64,000 nt of DNA, taken from positions 113,976 through 177,975 of the forward strand of contig CAWADK010000009.1 in NCBI GenBank assembly GCA_963780715.1. The letters run 5' to 3'. The translations under genes were made by a program, and so were the position numbers. The notes beneath the pieces were generated by a model. That model saw only the letters and a program-made list of their open reading frames with translations, did not search any database and was not told the origin of the DNA. Source of the DNA: JALORV01 sp963780715 (lineage in GTDB: Bacteria > Pseudomonadota > Gammaproteobacteria > Burkholderiales > Burkholderiaceae_F). This document shows positions 9,567 to 22,526 of the stretch, piece after piece (position 1 is the stretch's first letter; every line of letters begins with the position of its first letter).

Positions 9567-10382
9567 TCAGGCTGTCTGGACCGCTGTCCGCCGTGCAAGC
9601 ATCAGCGCCACCACAAAGGACAGCGCGATGGTCGCGACGACGACGGAGCCGAACGCGAGTTCCTTGCCTTCGCTCCACGCATCGACGAGAGGCGACGCAA
9701 GCTTCGCCGCACCGAAGGCTGCAACCAGAAGGCTTACTCCCGACACCGCCAGGCTCATCACCCGCGAGGCGATGCAGGCGAGTTGATCGGCACGCGCGAT
9801 CAGGCGCGAGATCCACAATCCGTTGACCCCATCAGTTACGAGCATGCCAAAGACGAAGAGGACTCCGAGCAGGAGGGCGTGGCCGACCCCGCCGAACTGC
9901 GCTGCCGTCAGTGCGAAGAGCGCCGACTGGCTCACCGTGTCAAACGACAGCGCAAAGAGCGCTCCCACCAGCGCCACGGTCAATGGATGACTCGCGCGAT
10001 TCAGGCGCCCAAGCAGGCGGCCCTTCAGCCCGACCGGTGCAACAACCTCGCCCGGGGATGCCGTCAGCACCGCATGCAGGTTGACGATCCCGATGAGGGT
10101 CAGGAAGAGAATCGATGTCCACGCGCCGAACTGCTCGAGCCATTGTGGCGCATCCCAGCGCTCGCTTGCCGCCCCGACCACCAGCGCGATGACCAGCACG
10201 ATCGCGCCGTGGCCGAGCGAGAACAGTGCACCGCAGTAGCGGCCGAAACGGCGGCCATGCCGCGCGTTGTAGCGCGTCAGCCCATCAATGGTCGCGAGAT
10301 GGTCCGCATCGAATCCGTGCTTCAGACCGAGCAGGAATACGAGGGCGCAGAGCGCGGTCCACTCCGACGGCAGTTCGTGCAC
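9567..10382 (-). CDS. NicO/NiCoT-family nickel (cobalt) transporter
   Basis: A 271-residue inner-membrane metal transporter with about seven hydrophobic segments. The diagnostic helix-II motif HX4DH is present as KHGFDADHLATID at about residues 20-32, and two further family motifs are SLGHGAIVL and FDTVSQSAL. The GTG start at 10382 is supported by AAGGAGG five bases upstream and gives an N-terminus (HELPSEW) right before the first helix. It is directly downstream of nikR on the same strand with a 90-bp gap holding a NikR-like site, so it most likely imports Ni2+ under NikR control. No nickel-enzyme genes (urease, hydrogenase) are in the window. Confidence 0.9.
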   Translation of the reverse strand: MHELPSEWTALCALVFLLGLKHGFDADHLATIDGLTRYNARHGRRFGRYCGALFSLGHGAIVLVIALVVGAASERWDAPQWLEQFGAWTSILFLTLIGIVNLHAVLTASPGEVVAPVGLKGRLLGRLNRASHPLTVALVGALFALSFDTVSQSALFALTAAQFGGVGHALLLGVLFVFGMLVTDGVNGLWISRLIARADQLACIASRVMSLAVSGVSLLVAAFGAAKLASPLVDAWSEGKELAFGSVVVATIALSFVVALMLARRTAVQTA

Positions 10383-10393
10383 ACAACCCTCCT

Positions 10394-10446
10394 TTCCCGA
10401 CGTATGAACTCTAGACCGAATCTTCTTATTCGGTCCTTGTCGGGAA
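10394..10446. other. Nested inverted repeats in the leader of the nickel transporter
   Basis: TTCCCGAC at 10394-10401 pairs with GTCGGGAA at 10439-10446. Inside this, GACCGAAT at 10414-10421 pairs with ATTCGGTC at 10428-10435 across a 6-nt loop. Both stems are perfect 8-mers. The outer stem touches the transporter's Shine-Dalgarno (complement of 10387-10394). There is no T run, so it is not a simple terminator. It could be an mRNA leader structure or part of an operator. Confidence 0.5.
10402..10429. promoter_or_regulatory. Candidate NikR operator
   Basis: GTATGA at 10402-10407 is followed after exactly 16 bases by TCTTAT at 10424-10429. The known E. coli NikR operator is GTATGA-N16-TCATAC, so the first half-site is perfect and the second matches 4 of 6. 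It lies between nikR and the nickel transporter gene, 20 bp before the transporter start. Position and spacing support a role in nickel-dependent repression. Confidence 0.5.
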
Positions 10447-10471
10447 TCAAGCGTGATGGAGGTATTGCGGG

Positions 10472-10921
10472 TCAGTGGTTGGGAGTCAGGTGGGAGTGAA
10501 CGTGCCGGGCCGGGTGTTCGACCTCGACCGTGACGAGATTGAGCTGACCGTGCTTGACGCCGCGTTCGGCCGAAATGGCATCGGCAAAGCGCCGGACGTC
10601 GCGTGAATGTCCCTTGAGCATGACGCTCTCGATGCAATGGTCATGGTCGAGATGCGCATGCATCGTCGAGATCGTCAGGTCGTGGTGGTCGTGCTGCAGC
10701 GACGTCAGGCGCTCGGCCAGGTCGCGCTCGTGGTGGTTGTAGACGTAGGAGAGATTGGCGACACAGTGCGCGTGCTCGTCTGCACCCTCGCGGAGGCGAT
10801 CCAGGTGCGCCCGCAGGATGTCGCGCACGGCCTCGGAGCGGTTGCTGTAGCCGCGGCTTTCGATCAGGGCGTCGAACTCGTGCGCCAGTTGGTCGTCTAG
10901 CGAAATCGTGAAGCGTTCCAT
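10472..10921 (-). CDS. nikR: Nickel-responsive transcriptional regulator NikR
   Basis: A 149-residue ribbon-helix-helix repressor with an ACT-like metal domain. The N-terminal RHH part is RFTISLDDQLAHEFDALI followed by GYSNRSEAVRDILR. The metal-binding residues are present: His in QHDHHDL, then His-x-His and Cys in MHAHLDHDHCIE, matching His76, His87, His89 and Cys95 of E. coli NikR. The His-rich C-terminal tail (HPARHVHSH) is longer than in E. coli. It represses nickel uptake when Ni2+ is plentiful; the transporter just downstream is the likely target. Confidence 0.95.
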   Translation of the reverse strand: MERFTISLDDQLAHEFDALIESRGYSNRSEAVRDILRAHLDRLREGADEHAHCVANLSYVYNHHERDLAERLTSLQHDHHDLTISTMHAHLDHDHCIESVMLKGHSRDVRRFADAISAERGVKHGQLNLVTVEVEHPARHVHSHLTPNH

Positions 10922-10972
10922 GCAGCCTCCCGCGGCAAGAAGACCAGTATAGAAGCGGGCAGGCGTCGCAAA

Positions 10973-11008
10973 TGAAAACGCCCCGGTACCTTGCGGTATC
11001 GGGGCGTT
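10973..11008 (-). terminator. Terminator of the rRNA operon
   Basis: On the minus strand, a 14-bp stem (11008-10995 with 10990-10977, one G-U pair) closes a 4-nt loop and is followed by TTTTCATTT-like sequence. It lies 10 bp after the 5S gene. Confidence 0.85.
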
Positions 11009-11018
11009 GGTATTGCGA

Positions 11019-11134
11019 GCCTGACGATGTCCTACTTTCGCGGGAAATACATCCCACTATCATCGGCGCTGAGTCGTTTCACTGTCCTGTTCGGGATGGG
11101 AAGGAGTGGTTCCAACTCGCTATGGTCGTCAGGC
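11019..11134 (-). rRNA. rrf: 5S ribosomal RNA
   Basis: About 116 nt. The ends GCCTGACGAC and GTCGTCAGGC pair as helix I. The conserved CCCATCCCGAACAG-type segment and the GGGATG stretch are present. It follows the 23S gene by about 130 bp. Confidence 0.95.
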
Positions 11135-11266
11135 AAAACTGATTGACCTCGCGAATGCGACCGCTGTGCGGTCACGCTCGAAAGATCCAAATCGGAAGAA
11201 GCAAAGGCCACGCAACGTGGCGATCGTGCTTGCGTTCGCGCCTCAACTCACTGAGGAGGCAGCACG

Positions 11267-14157
<2,891 letters not shown>

Positions 14158-14309
14158 CCTGCCGCCTTTTGCCAGGCACGGTTAACAAGCGACCGCGTTG
14201 CCGTTGTTCTCAGTTGTTGCTGAGAGCTCGAATGCAATCACAACCCGTTATCAACTCTCTCCCGGCTCATCACCAGGCGCAGAGTTGAAACGCTTTGCTT
14301 CTTCCGAAT

Positions 14310-14320
14310 TGTTAAAGATC
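14310..14320 (-). promoter_or_regulatory. boxA antitermination site in the 16S-23S spacer
   Basis: GATCTTTAACA on the minus strand, between tRNA-Ala and 23S. It resembles the Nus-factor boxA TGCTCTTTAACA and mirrors the copy ahead of 16S. Confidence 0.6.
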
Positions 14321-14392
14321 GAAACAGCGATTTGACCAATGGTCAAACGGAAATCCGCGGCACGGACTTTCGTTTGACGTCTGTTCAAATAG

Positions 14393-14468
14393 TGGTGGAG
14401 GTGAACGGGATCGAACCGATGACCTCCTGCTTGCAAAGCAGGCGCTCTCCCAACTGAGCTACACCCCC
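14393..14468 (-). tRNA. tRNA-Ala (anticodon TGC)
   Basis: A 76-nt cloverleaf. Acceptor GGGGGTG pairs with CACCTCC (CACCUCC allows one G-U), anticodon loop CTTTGCAAG, T-loop GGTTCGATCC, and an encoded CCA. Located in the 16S-23S spacer. Confidence 0.97.
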
Positions 14469-14490
14469 GGCACTTCACCCGCACCGAGTG

Positions 14491-14567
14491 TGGTGGGTCT
14501 GGTTGGAATCGAACCAACGACCCCCGCCTTATCAAGACGGTGCTCTAACCGGCTGAGCTACAGACCC
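14491..14567 (-). tRNA. tRNA-Ile (anticodon GAT)
   Basis: A 77-nt cloverleaf starting GGGTCTGTAGCTCAG. The anticodon loop is CTTGATAAG, the T-loop GGTTCGATTCC, and CCA is encoded. It precedes tRNA-Ala in the rRNA transcript. Confidence 0.97.
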
Positions 14568-14700
14568 TTCCGAAATACAAACTCGTCAGGGCCTGGCGCT
14601 GCGCGACGCGCTTGCTTCATACATCTGCGCCACCCTGCGCCACTCGCTGCTGCAAGAAACCAACCGATAAGTGTGGACGCTTAACTCGAAGCGCGTACTC

Positions 14701-16235
<1,535 letters not shown>

Positions 16236-16464
16236 GATACTGTTTGCGCAACCGTGCCAGGCACGGTTGATTACTCACTCGCTGGAATCGAGGTATTTGA
16301 TGTTTCCACCGAAGTGTCGACACCTTTTCCCTCTTTCCATTGCGTGAGCACTTAATGTCTTGAGTTCAGCCGGCGCAGTCGGTTGATGTCATGGTGTGAG
16401 ACCACGACGACCTTCCGTGCCGGTTGCGCCTTTCATCAAGCGCCCACACTTATCGGCTGTTTCG

Positions 16465-16477
16465 TTGTTAAAGAGCG
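16465..16477 (-). promoter_or_regulatory. boxA antitermination site in the rRNA leader
   Basis: CGCTCTTTAACAA on the minus strand, about 230 bases before 16S. It is one base from the canonical boxA TGCTCTTTAACA, so rRNA antitermination is expected. Confidence 0.7.
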
Positions 16478-16530
16478 TGCTCGCTGCGGTCAAAGATGTT
16501 GCATCGCAACCGCAGCAGCGAAGAAGCGGA

Positions 16531-16559
16531 ATTATGAGGGCCTGGAAAATTCGTGTCAA
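16531..16559 (-). promoter_or_regulatory. rRNA operon promoter
   Basis: On the minus strand, TTGACA (16559-16554) and CATAAT (16536-16531) are separated by exactly 17 bases. This is a near-consensus sigma-70 promoter. The leader to 16S is about 290 nt and contains boxA. The region 16560-16807 upstream has no gene that I can support; activator or UP elements would lie there. Confidence 0.75.
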
Positions 16560-16807
16560 GCCGACCTCTGCGCCGAACTCAAGGAGAGGCCCCTGTTGCC
16601 TCGCGTTCCGCAGCGAACGACGCGCCTCCGGTGGGGTTGCACGTGCGCGTGCAGCGATCGGCACTTCGCCGCTAAGTCCTTGTTCCGAAAAGCCGGAAGC
16701 CCTTACGCGAGGCCGGTGCCAGGCTCGAGAAAAAACGCTAGGAGAAGTGCTCTAGTCGTTGTCCGTGGCGGCGTGTTCGTCTTCGCCACGGGCAGCCGAC
16801 CTTGCCG

Positions 16808-17584
16808 CTACTTGTGACTGAAGTTCGCCGCCCTCTTCTCGATGAACGCGGTCATGCCTTCCTTCTGGTCGATGGTCGCAAACAGAGAATGAAAGAGGCG
16901 TCGCTCAAAGAGCATTCCCTCGGCGAGGGGTGCTTCGTAGGCGCGATTGATTGCTTCCTTGGCCATCATCACAGCGGGCAGCGACTGACCGGCGATCGTC
17001 GTGGCGGCGGCAAGCGCTTCCTCGAGGAGCTTGTCGGCGGCAATGACACGAGACACCAGTCCTGCGCGTTCGGCCTCTGCGGCATCCATCATCCGCGCCG
17101 TCAGGACGAGATCCATCGCCTTGGCCTTGCCGACGGCCCGCGGCAGGCGCTGCGTTCCACCGGCGCCGGGGATGATGCCAAGCTTGATCTCCGGTTGGCC
17201 AAACCTGGCCGTGTCAGCAGCGAACACGATGTCGCACATCATCGCGAGTTCGCAGCCACCGCCAAGCGCGTAACCGGAGACCGCGGCGACGACAGGCTTG
17301 CGAATGCGCCGCAGTGTTTCCCAGTTGCGCGAGATGTATTCGGACTTGAAGACGTCCATGTAGGACCAGTCTTTCATCGCGCCGATATCCGCACCGGCGG
17401 CGAAGGCCTTCTCGCTGCCGGTGATCACCATCGCGCCGATGCCGTCGTCGCCATCGAACGCGAGCAGCGCATGGCCCAGTTCGTCCATCAGCTGATCGTT
17501 CAGCGCATTGAGCGCCTTCGGACGATTGAGTGTCACGAGGCCGACGCGACCGCGGGCCTCGACCAGAATGTTTTGGTACTCCAT
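16808..17584 (-). CDS. Enoyl-CoA hydratase
   Basis: A 258-residue crotonase-family enzyme that hydrates trans-2-enoyl-CoA in beta-oxidation. The CoA-binding/oxyanion segments are AFAAGADIGAM at about 60-70 and the GYALGGGCELAMMCD helix. The two catalytic glutamates of true hydratases are present as Glu112 (GGGCE) and Glu132 (QPEIKLGIIPGAGGTQRL), with the usual 20-residue spacing. Length is normal for the family. It stands between the rRNA promoter and a signalling gene, so no pathway is implied by neighbours. Confidence 0.93.
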   Translation of the reverse strand: MEYQNILVEARGRVGLVTLNRPKALNALNDQLMDELGHALLAFDGDDGIGAMVITGSEKAFAAGADIGAMKDWSYMDVFKSEYISRNWETLRRIRKPVVAAVSGYALGGGCELAMMCDIVFAADTARFGQPEIKLGIIPGAGGTQRLPRAVGKAKAMDLVLTARMMDAAEAERAGLVSRVIAADKLLEEALAAATTIAGQSLPAVMMAKEAINRAYEAPLAEGMLFERRLFHSLFATIDQKEGMTAFIEKRAANFSHK

Positions 17585-17634
17585 GACGTGCCTCCTCGCT
17601 GTGTCGCCCCAGTTTAATGCCGGGCGAGCCGCAA

Positions 17635-20331
17635 TCAGGAGGCGGCCGACTCGCGCGCGAGGTAGTCGAGGATCGTGTCGCCGGAGATGGCCCGCGAGTA
17701 GAAAAAGCCCTGCGCGAATTCGCAGCCGATCTCGCGCATGTAATCGACCTGGTCCTGTGATTCAACGCCCTCGGCCACGACCTTCAGCCGGAAGTGACGC
17801 GCAACGGCGAGCATGGCGTGCACGATCGCGCGGCTGTCCGGATCCGCGGGAATGCCCTCGATGAATGACTGGTCGATCTTCAGCGCGTGAATCGGCATGC
17901 GCTTGAGGTAGCCGAGCATCGAGTACCCGGTGCCGAAGTCGTCGAGCACGAGGCCGACCCCGATCGACGCGAGCTCGGCCAGGACGTCGTTGTTGATCTC
18001 GCTTTCCTTGACCAGCGTGCGCTCCGTGATTTCCAGCACGATCAGCCGCGGCTCGATGTTGTGCTTCACCAGCGCGCTGCGCACCAGGATCGGCAGTGCC
18101 GTCGATCCCATCTCGCGGCCCGCAACGTTGACGGCCACCGGCACATCGAAGTCCGGCTTCACCAGGCGCCAGCGATTGATCTGGCTGCAGACCTCGTTCA
18201 GCACCCAGCGCGTGATGCGCTCGGACAGGCCGCTCACCTCCGCCACGCCGATGAAACGGTCCGGCGTCAGCATGCCGTGCACCGGGTGATTCCACCGGAT
18301 CAGCGCCTCCAGGCCGACCACGCGACCGCTTGCCATCTCGATCTGCGGCTGGTACTCGCAGATGAACTGCGGGTTCTCGCTCTGCACCGCCTTGACGAGC
18401 TCGATGCCGAGCTGCACCTCGCGCGCCGCGCGCTCGTAGCGGATCGGATTGAAGAAGCTGAACTGGTTGCGGCCGTCGCGCTTGGCCTGGTACATCGCTG
18501 CATCGGCGTTCTTCAGCAGCGTGCTCATGTCGCGGCCGTGCTCAGGAAAGAGCGCCACACCGATCGACGCGGAGACCTGCGTGTCGATGTTCGGCACCAG
18601 GTCGGTCCGGTGCAGCGCCTGGGCGATCCGCTCGGCGAGCAATGCGACTTCCTGGCGGTGCACGAACTCGCTGATCAGCACGACGAACTCGTCACCGCCG
18701 AGCCGCGCCACCGTCCCGTCTTCACCGACCGTCTCGCGCAGGACTTCGGAGGCCGACTTGATCAAGGCGTCACCGACCAGGTGACCCAGCGTGTCGTTGA
18801 CATCCTTGAACCGGTCGAGGTCGATCAGCATGGCCGCCATTCGGCGCTTGCGATTCGACGCGGTCATGATCATGTCCCGCATCGTCTCGCGCAGCAGGTT
18901 GCGGTTTGGCAGCCCCGTCAGCGCGTCGTACCACGCGAGGTGCTCGATGCGCGTCTCGGCTTCCTGCCGCTGCGTGGCCTCCATCGACAGGGCCAGCATC
19001 AGGCCCGTCGTGTTCGCGAAGCCGGCGTCGTCCTCGTCCCAGTAGCGGACGTCGCGGTGCTGCAGGCACAGCACGCCGTGCACGTCGCCCTCGACGAGGA
19101 TCGGTACGTCGAGCAGCGCCCGGACGTGCCCCCACACCGGGTCGCCGGTGAACATCGTGGTCAGGCGCGAAGTCCGCGTGTCGTTGACAATGACCGGTTG
19201 CCGGTTCATCAACTGCGCGAAGTAGGCGGCAAACCGGGTGGCGGGGAACTCGCGCCCGACCCAGTCGCGCAGGAAACGGTCGGCCCCGTGGTCGAAGAAA
19301 GCCTCGCAGCGCAGGACATCCGGGTCACGCGACAGGCGCCAGAAGCTGGCGGTCGACACGTCGAGCACTTCGGCGGTCGAGCGCAGCACCGTGGCCAGGG
19401 TCTGCGTGAAGTCCGACTTCGGCTGAATCGCCAGCTCGAGCAGGCGCTCGCGGAACCGGAGCCGCCGCGCCTGCGCCCGCTCGGCCGGTCCGAGATCGCG
19501 CGCTGTCAACACCAGTCCGCGCACGCGCGGATCGTCGAGGCAGTTTGCCAGCACACACGACAGGCTCCGCCCATTGCCCGCCAAGGCCGCGCGCGTGCGC
19601 AGATGGAGCGACGTGGACTGGCGATCGCCGGCAGACTCGCGCAGCAGGCGGTCAACCGCCCGCCGGAACTCGATGCGCGACGGTTGGTCCAGGATGAACT
19701 CGAACGGCGATCCCATGACATCGCCTTCGTGCTCGCCCGTGATGGGCTCCAGCGCCGCTGACGCGAAGATGACCCGGCGGTCGGCGTTCAGCACGATCGT
19801 CAGTTCGCTCTGATGCTGGGCGAGCGAGCGCGAACGCGCATCCATGGCGCGGCCACGACGACGCGCGGCGCGCTCGGCCGTCGTATCGACCACGGAGATC
19901 GAGGCGAAGTCGTCCTGGTCGAATCGAAACAGCCGCACGACGAAGCGCGCGGTCAGCCGGGCACCGCTGCGCAGCGGGAGCTTCGCCTCGAATTCGCATT
20001 GGCCCTCGGCCGACACCCGCGACCACAGGCGCTGCCACCGGCGAGCGAACGCCCGGTGAGTCAGGAATCCCAGCAGCTCGGCGACGCTACGGCCGACGGC
20101 CGAGTCGCCGCCGGCCAGCGACATCGCCTCGGAGTTGATGGCAAGAATCTGTCCGCTGTGATTGACTGCCAGTAGCGGCACTCCCGCCGTGTCAAAGCTC
20201 GCCTGCTTGAGCGAGCGCTCGACGGCTGACTGCCTCAGCGGGATGACGGTGGAGCTCAGCGGGACCTCGTACGCAGCAGGCGCCCCGACGGCGGAGTCGC
20301 CGGGTGCGACTTCCGGCCATGATTCTGCCAT
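17635..20331 (-). CDS. PAS-PAS-GAF-GGDEF-EAL protein (bifunctional cyclic-di-GMP enzyme candidate)
   Basis: An 898-residue signalling protein with no clear membrane segment. Two PAS-like domains lie at about 40-160 and 165-290, a GAF domain at about 300-460, GGDEF at about 470-630 and EAL at about 640-890. The active site RLGGDEFVV is intact, so diguanylate cyclase activity is possible. The phosphodiesterase residues are also intact: LEALIRW, ITERTL, DDFGTGYS, KIDQSF and AEGVE. Both activities may therefore exist, with the GAF/PAS part choosing between them. The ATG at 20331 is preferred over one at 20508, since the longer form would overlap the hemG gene upstream. Confidence 0.92.
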   Translation of the reverse strand: MAESWPEVAPGDSAVGAPAAYEVPLSSTVIPLRQSAVERSLKQASFDTAGVPLLAVNHSGQILAINSEAMSLAGGDSAVGRSVAELLGFLTHRAFARRWQRLWSRVSAEGQCEFEAKLPLRSGARLTARFVVRLFRFDQDDFASISVVDTTAERAARRRGRAMDARSRSLAQHQSELTIVLNADRRVIFASAALEPITGEHEGDVMGSPFEFILDQPSRIEFRRAVDRLLRESAGDRQSTSLHLRTRAALAGNGRSLSCVLANCLDDPRVRGLVLTARDLGPAERAQARRLRFRERLLELAIQPKSDFTQTLATVLRSTAEVLDVSTASFWRLSRDPDVLRCEAFFDHGADRFLRDWVGREFPATRFAAYFAQLMNRQPVIVNDTRTSRLTTMFTGDPVWGHVRALLDVPILVEGDVHGVLCLQHRDVRYWDEDDAGFANTTGLMLALSMEATQRQEAETRIEHLAWYDALTGLPNRNLLRETMRDMIMTASNRKRRMAAMLIDLDRFKDVNDTLGHLVGDALIKSASEVLRETVGEDGTVARLGGDEFVVLISEFVHRQEVALLAERIAQALHRTDLVPNIDTQVSASIGVALFPEHGRDMSTLLKNADAAMYQAKRDGRNQFSFFNPIRYERAAREVQLGIELVKAVQSENPQFICEYQPQIEMASGRVVGLEALIRWNHPVHGMLTPDRFIGVAEVSGLSERITRWVLNEVCSQINRWRLVKPDFDVPVAVNVAGREMGSTALPILVRSALVKHNIEPRLIVLEITERTLVKESEINNDVLAELASIGVGLVLDDFGTGYSMLGYLKRMPIHALKIDQSFIEGIPADPDSRAIVHAMLAVARHFRLKVVAEGVESQDQVDYMREIGCEFAQGFFYSRAISGDTILDYLARESAAS

Positions 20332-20389
20332 GGCGCGTGCGCGATCGACACTCCCGATCGATAGAAAAGCCGCCCGCGAACAGGCCGCT

Positions 20390-21805
20390 TCAAGAGACGG
20401 CCGCAGCGTCCTGGCCGGCCGCGCCGGCCCGGGCCGCAGAGAGCTCCTGAACAATTCGCTGCGCCATCGCCTCACCGTTGATGACGCAGTCGCTGATCGC
20501 GACGCCACCGCGATAGTTGGCGCAGAAGTGGAGCCCGTGCACGTCCCGCTCCGCCCGTTCCACGGCGGCGATGCGTTGCAGGTGTCCCAGCGTGTACTGC
20601 GGGATCGCGCGCGGCCAGCGGGTGACTTCGTTGAACCTGGGCGGCTCGCCCGCGCCTACCAGCCGGTTGAGCTCGCCATGCACCCTCGTCAGGAGTTCGG
20701 CGTCGGGCGCCGCGGCCAGCGACGGGTCACGCCGCCCGCCCAGGAAGGTCGTGAACACGACCGTGTCGGAGGCAGAACGGCCCTCGAACATCGTGCTGGA
20801 AAAGAGCGACCCCAGCATGCCTGGCCGCTCGATCGCGGGCGCCAGGACGCCAAAGCCATCCAGGGCGTGGCCGATAGCCCGTCGACGATAAGCGCTGATC
20901 ACGACAGCCACCGGCGAATAGGCGATCTCGTCGAGCGCACGCGCCGCATCCGGCACAAGTTGCTCGACCAGTCGTGCCGCGGCGTAGGCCGGGGTTGCCA
21001 GTACGACGGCGCGAGCGCGATGTTCTGCCTTGGCAGTTCCCTCCAGCGAGACAGACAACTCCCCGCCGGCCTCACGCCTGAGCGCGGTCGCCCGCATCCC
21101 GAACTGCACACTCGGGAGCGCCGCGGCAAGCGCGTCGGTCAGCGTCTGGAAGCCCTCGCGGAACGAAAAGCTGGTGGCGGAACCCTTCGGCCGTTCAGCG
21201 TTGCGCCGACGCTCGCGGGCACCGAGGATCGCGCCACGCAGCAGGCTGCCGTAGCGCTGTTCCAGCGCATGCAGGCGCGGGAATGCCGCCGGCAATGACA
21301 GCTGGTTTGGATCGCCCGCATAGATGCCGGAGACAAAGGGCTCGATCGCATAGTCGAGGAACTCGGGCCCGAGCCGACGCCGTACGAATCGCGCGACCGT
21401 CTCTTCCTGGTCCGGGGCGGCCCGCCCGATGAAGGGTTCGGCAAAGAGCCGCAGCTTTGCGTGCCACGAGAAGAGCGGCGTCGCGATGAAAGCTCCGGGC
21501 GACGTCGGCAGGGCCATCATCCGGCCGCCGCGCACGATATAGCGTCGGGACGATGCCTTGCTCGCGTCGATGCGCTGGTCGCGAATTCCAAGTTCGTCGA
21601 GCAGCCCGTTGATCAGCGGAGTCGTATCCATTCCGCTGTTCGGTCCACGTTCGAACAGCACACCCTGCTTCCGCTCGGAGCCGATCACCCCGCCCGGGCG
21701 CGAGGCCGCTTCGAGCACCTGCACGCGCAGGCCCAGCCGATGAAGCCGGTGCGCAGTCACCAGACCCGACAGCCCTGCTCCAACGACGATGACATCGACG
21801 CTCAT
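20390..21805 (-). CDS. hemG: Protoporphyrinogen oxidase (HemY/PPO type)
   Basis: A 471-residue FAD enzyme that oxidises protoporphyrinogen IX to protoporphyrin IX late in heme synthesis. The FAD-binding start is VDVIVVGAGLSGLVTAHRL, then VLEAASRPGGVI. The C-terminal FAD-contact region CANYRGGVAISDCVINGEAMA is visible. The ATG at 21805 places the dinucleotide fold at the N-terminus as usual; an upstream ATG at 22054 would add an unrelated basic stretch. It lies 58 bp before the GGDEF-EAL gene on the same strand. Confidence 0.9.
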   Translation of the reverse strand: MSVDVIVVGAGLSGLVTAHRLHRLGLRVQVLEAASRPGGVIGSERKQGVLFERGPNSGMDTTPLINGLLDELGIRDQRIDASKASSRRYIVRGGRMMALPTSPGAFIATPLFSWHAKLRLFAEPFIGRAAPDQEETVARFVRRRLGPEFLDYAIEPFVSGIYAGDPNQLSLPAAFPRLHALEQRYGSLLRGAILGARERRRNAERPKGSATSFSFREGFQTLTDALAAALPSVQFGMRATALRREAGGELSVSLEGTAKAEHRARAVVLATPAYAAARLVEQLVPDAARALDEIAYSPVAVVISAYRRRAIGHALDGFGVLAPAIERPGMLGSLFSSTMFEGRSASDTVVFTTFLGGRRDPSLAAAPDAELLTRVHGELNRLVGAGEPPRFNEVTRWPRAIPQYTLGHLQRIAAVERAERDVHGLHFCANYRGGVAISDCVINGEAMAQRIVQELSAARAGAAGQDAAAVS

Positions 21806-21977
21806 CTCATCTGGCTCCAGAAGTTGACCGTCCAAGGATTTCACTCCGCCGCGTGACATCCCTTGTGCGATGACAAGCTTCCGCGCGCATCCAATCCCTC
21901 CAACGCCGAAACGACCGGCCTTCACGCCCCGGCGCGAGCCGCGGCCGCGACATAATCGCAGCCTACCCGGAGCGCGA

Positions 21978-22457
21978 ATGTCGACCATCATCGAACAACG
22001 CATCGCCACGCTGCTCGGCAACCTTGGCCTGGCGCCGTTCTTCGTTCTCGCCATCCTGTCGTGGCTGCCGTGGCAGGGCGAGCCGGCCCTGCGGGTGCAG
22101 TTCGCACTGGTCGCCTATGCCGCCGTCGTTCTGTCTTTCCTCGGCGCCGTGCATTGGGGACTCGCGTTGGCCAACCCCGGACTCGACAAAGCCCGGTCCT
22201 GGAACGCATTTGGCTGGGGCGTCATTCCGTCGCTACTGGGCTGGCTCGCGCTCCTGATGCTGTTGCTGGGCATTCCTGCAGCCGTGGTCCTCGCCTTCCT
22301 GATCGGCGATCTGCTGCTGGTGCGCGTCGTGGACGGGCAACTGGTGCGCCTCTACGCCACGCCCGTACCCGCGTGGTACCTGGCGCTGCGCACCCGGTTG
22401 ACGGTCGGTGCGGCGCTTTGCCTGCTCGCGGCGCTGGTCGCGGCCTTCCCGCACTGA
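21978..22457 (+). CDS. DUF3429 domain-containing membrane protein
   Basis: A 159-residue protein with four or five predicted membrane helices. The pattern FLGAVHWGLAL in helix 3 and WGVIPSLLGWLAL in helix 4 matches DUF3429. The function of the family is unknown. The ATG at 21978 (ARMSTII) is preferred to an earlier in-frame codon at 21870 because the added residues are low-complexity and basic. It is divergent from hemG. Confidence 0.8.
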   Translation: MSTIIEQRIATLLGNLGLAPFFVLAILSWLPWQGEPALRVQFALVAYAAVVLSFLGAVHWGLALANPGLDKARSWNAFGWGVIPSLLGWLALLMLLLGIPAAVVLAFLIGDLLLVRVVDGQLVRLYATPVPAWYLALRTRLTVGAALCLLAALVAAFPH

Positions 22458-22526
22458 CGTGACGGCTCGTAACAGGGCACGTCGCCGCACTATCATCGGC
22501 GGCTCTGACCCTACCGGTGCCGAGTC

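Noticed and set aside
10414..10435. The GACCGAAT/ATTCGGTC hairpin as a nikR terminator
   Set aside because: No T run follows on the minus strand; reported as a leader structure or operator part instead.
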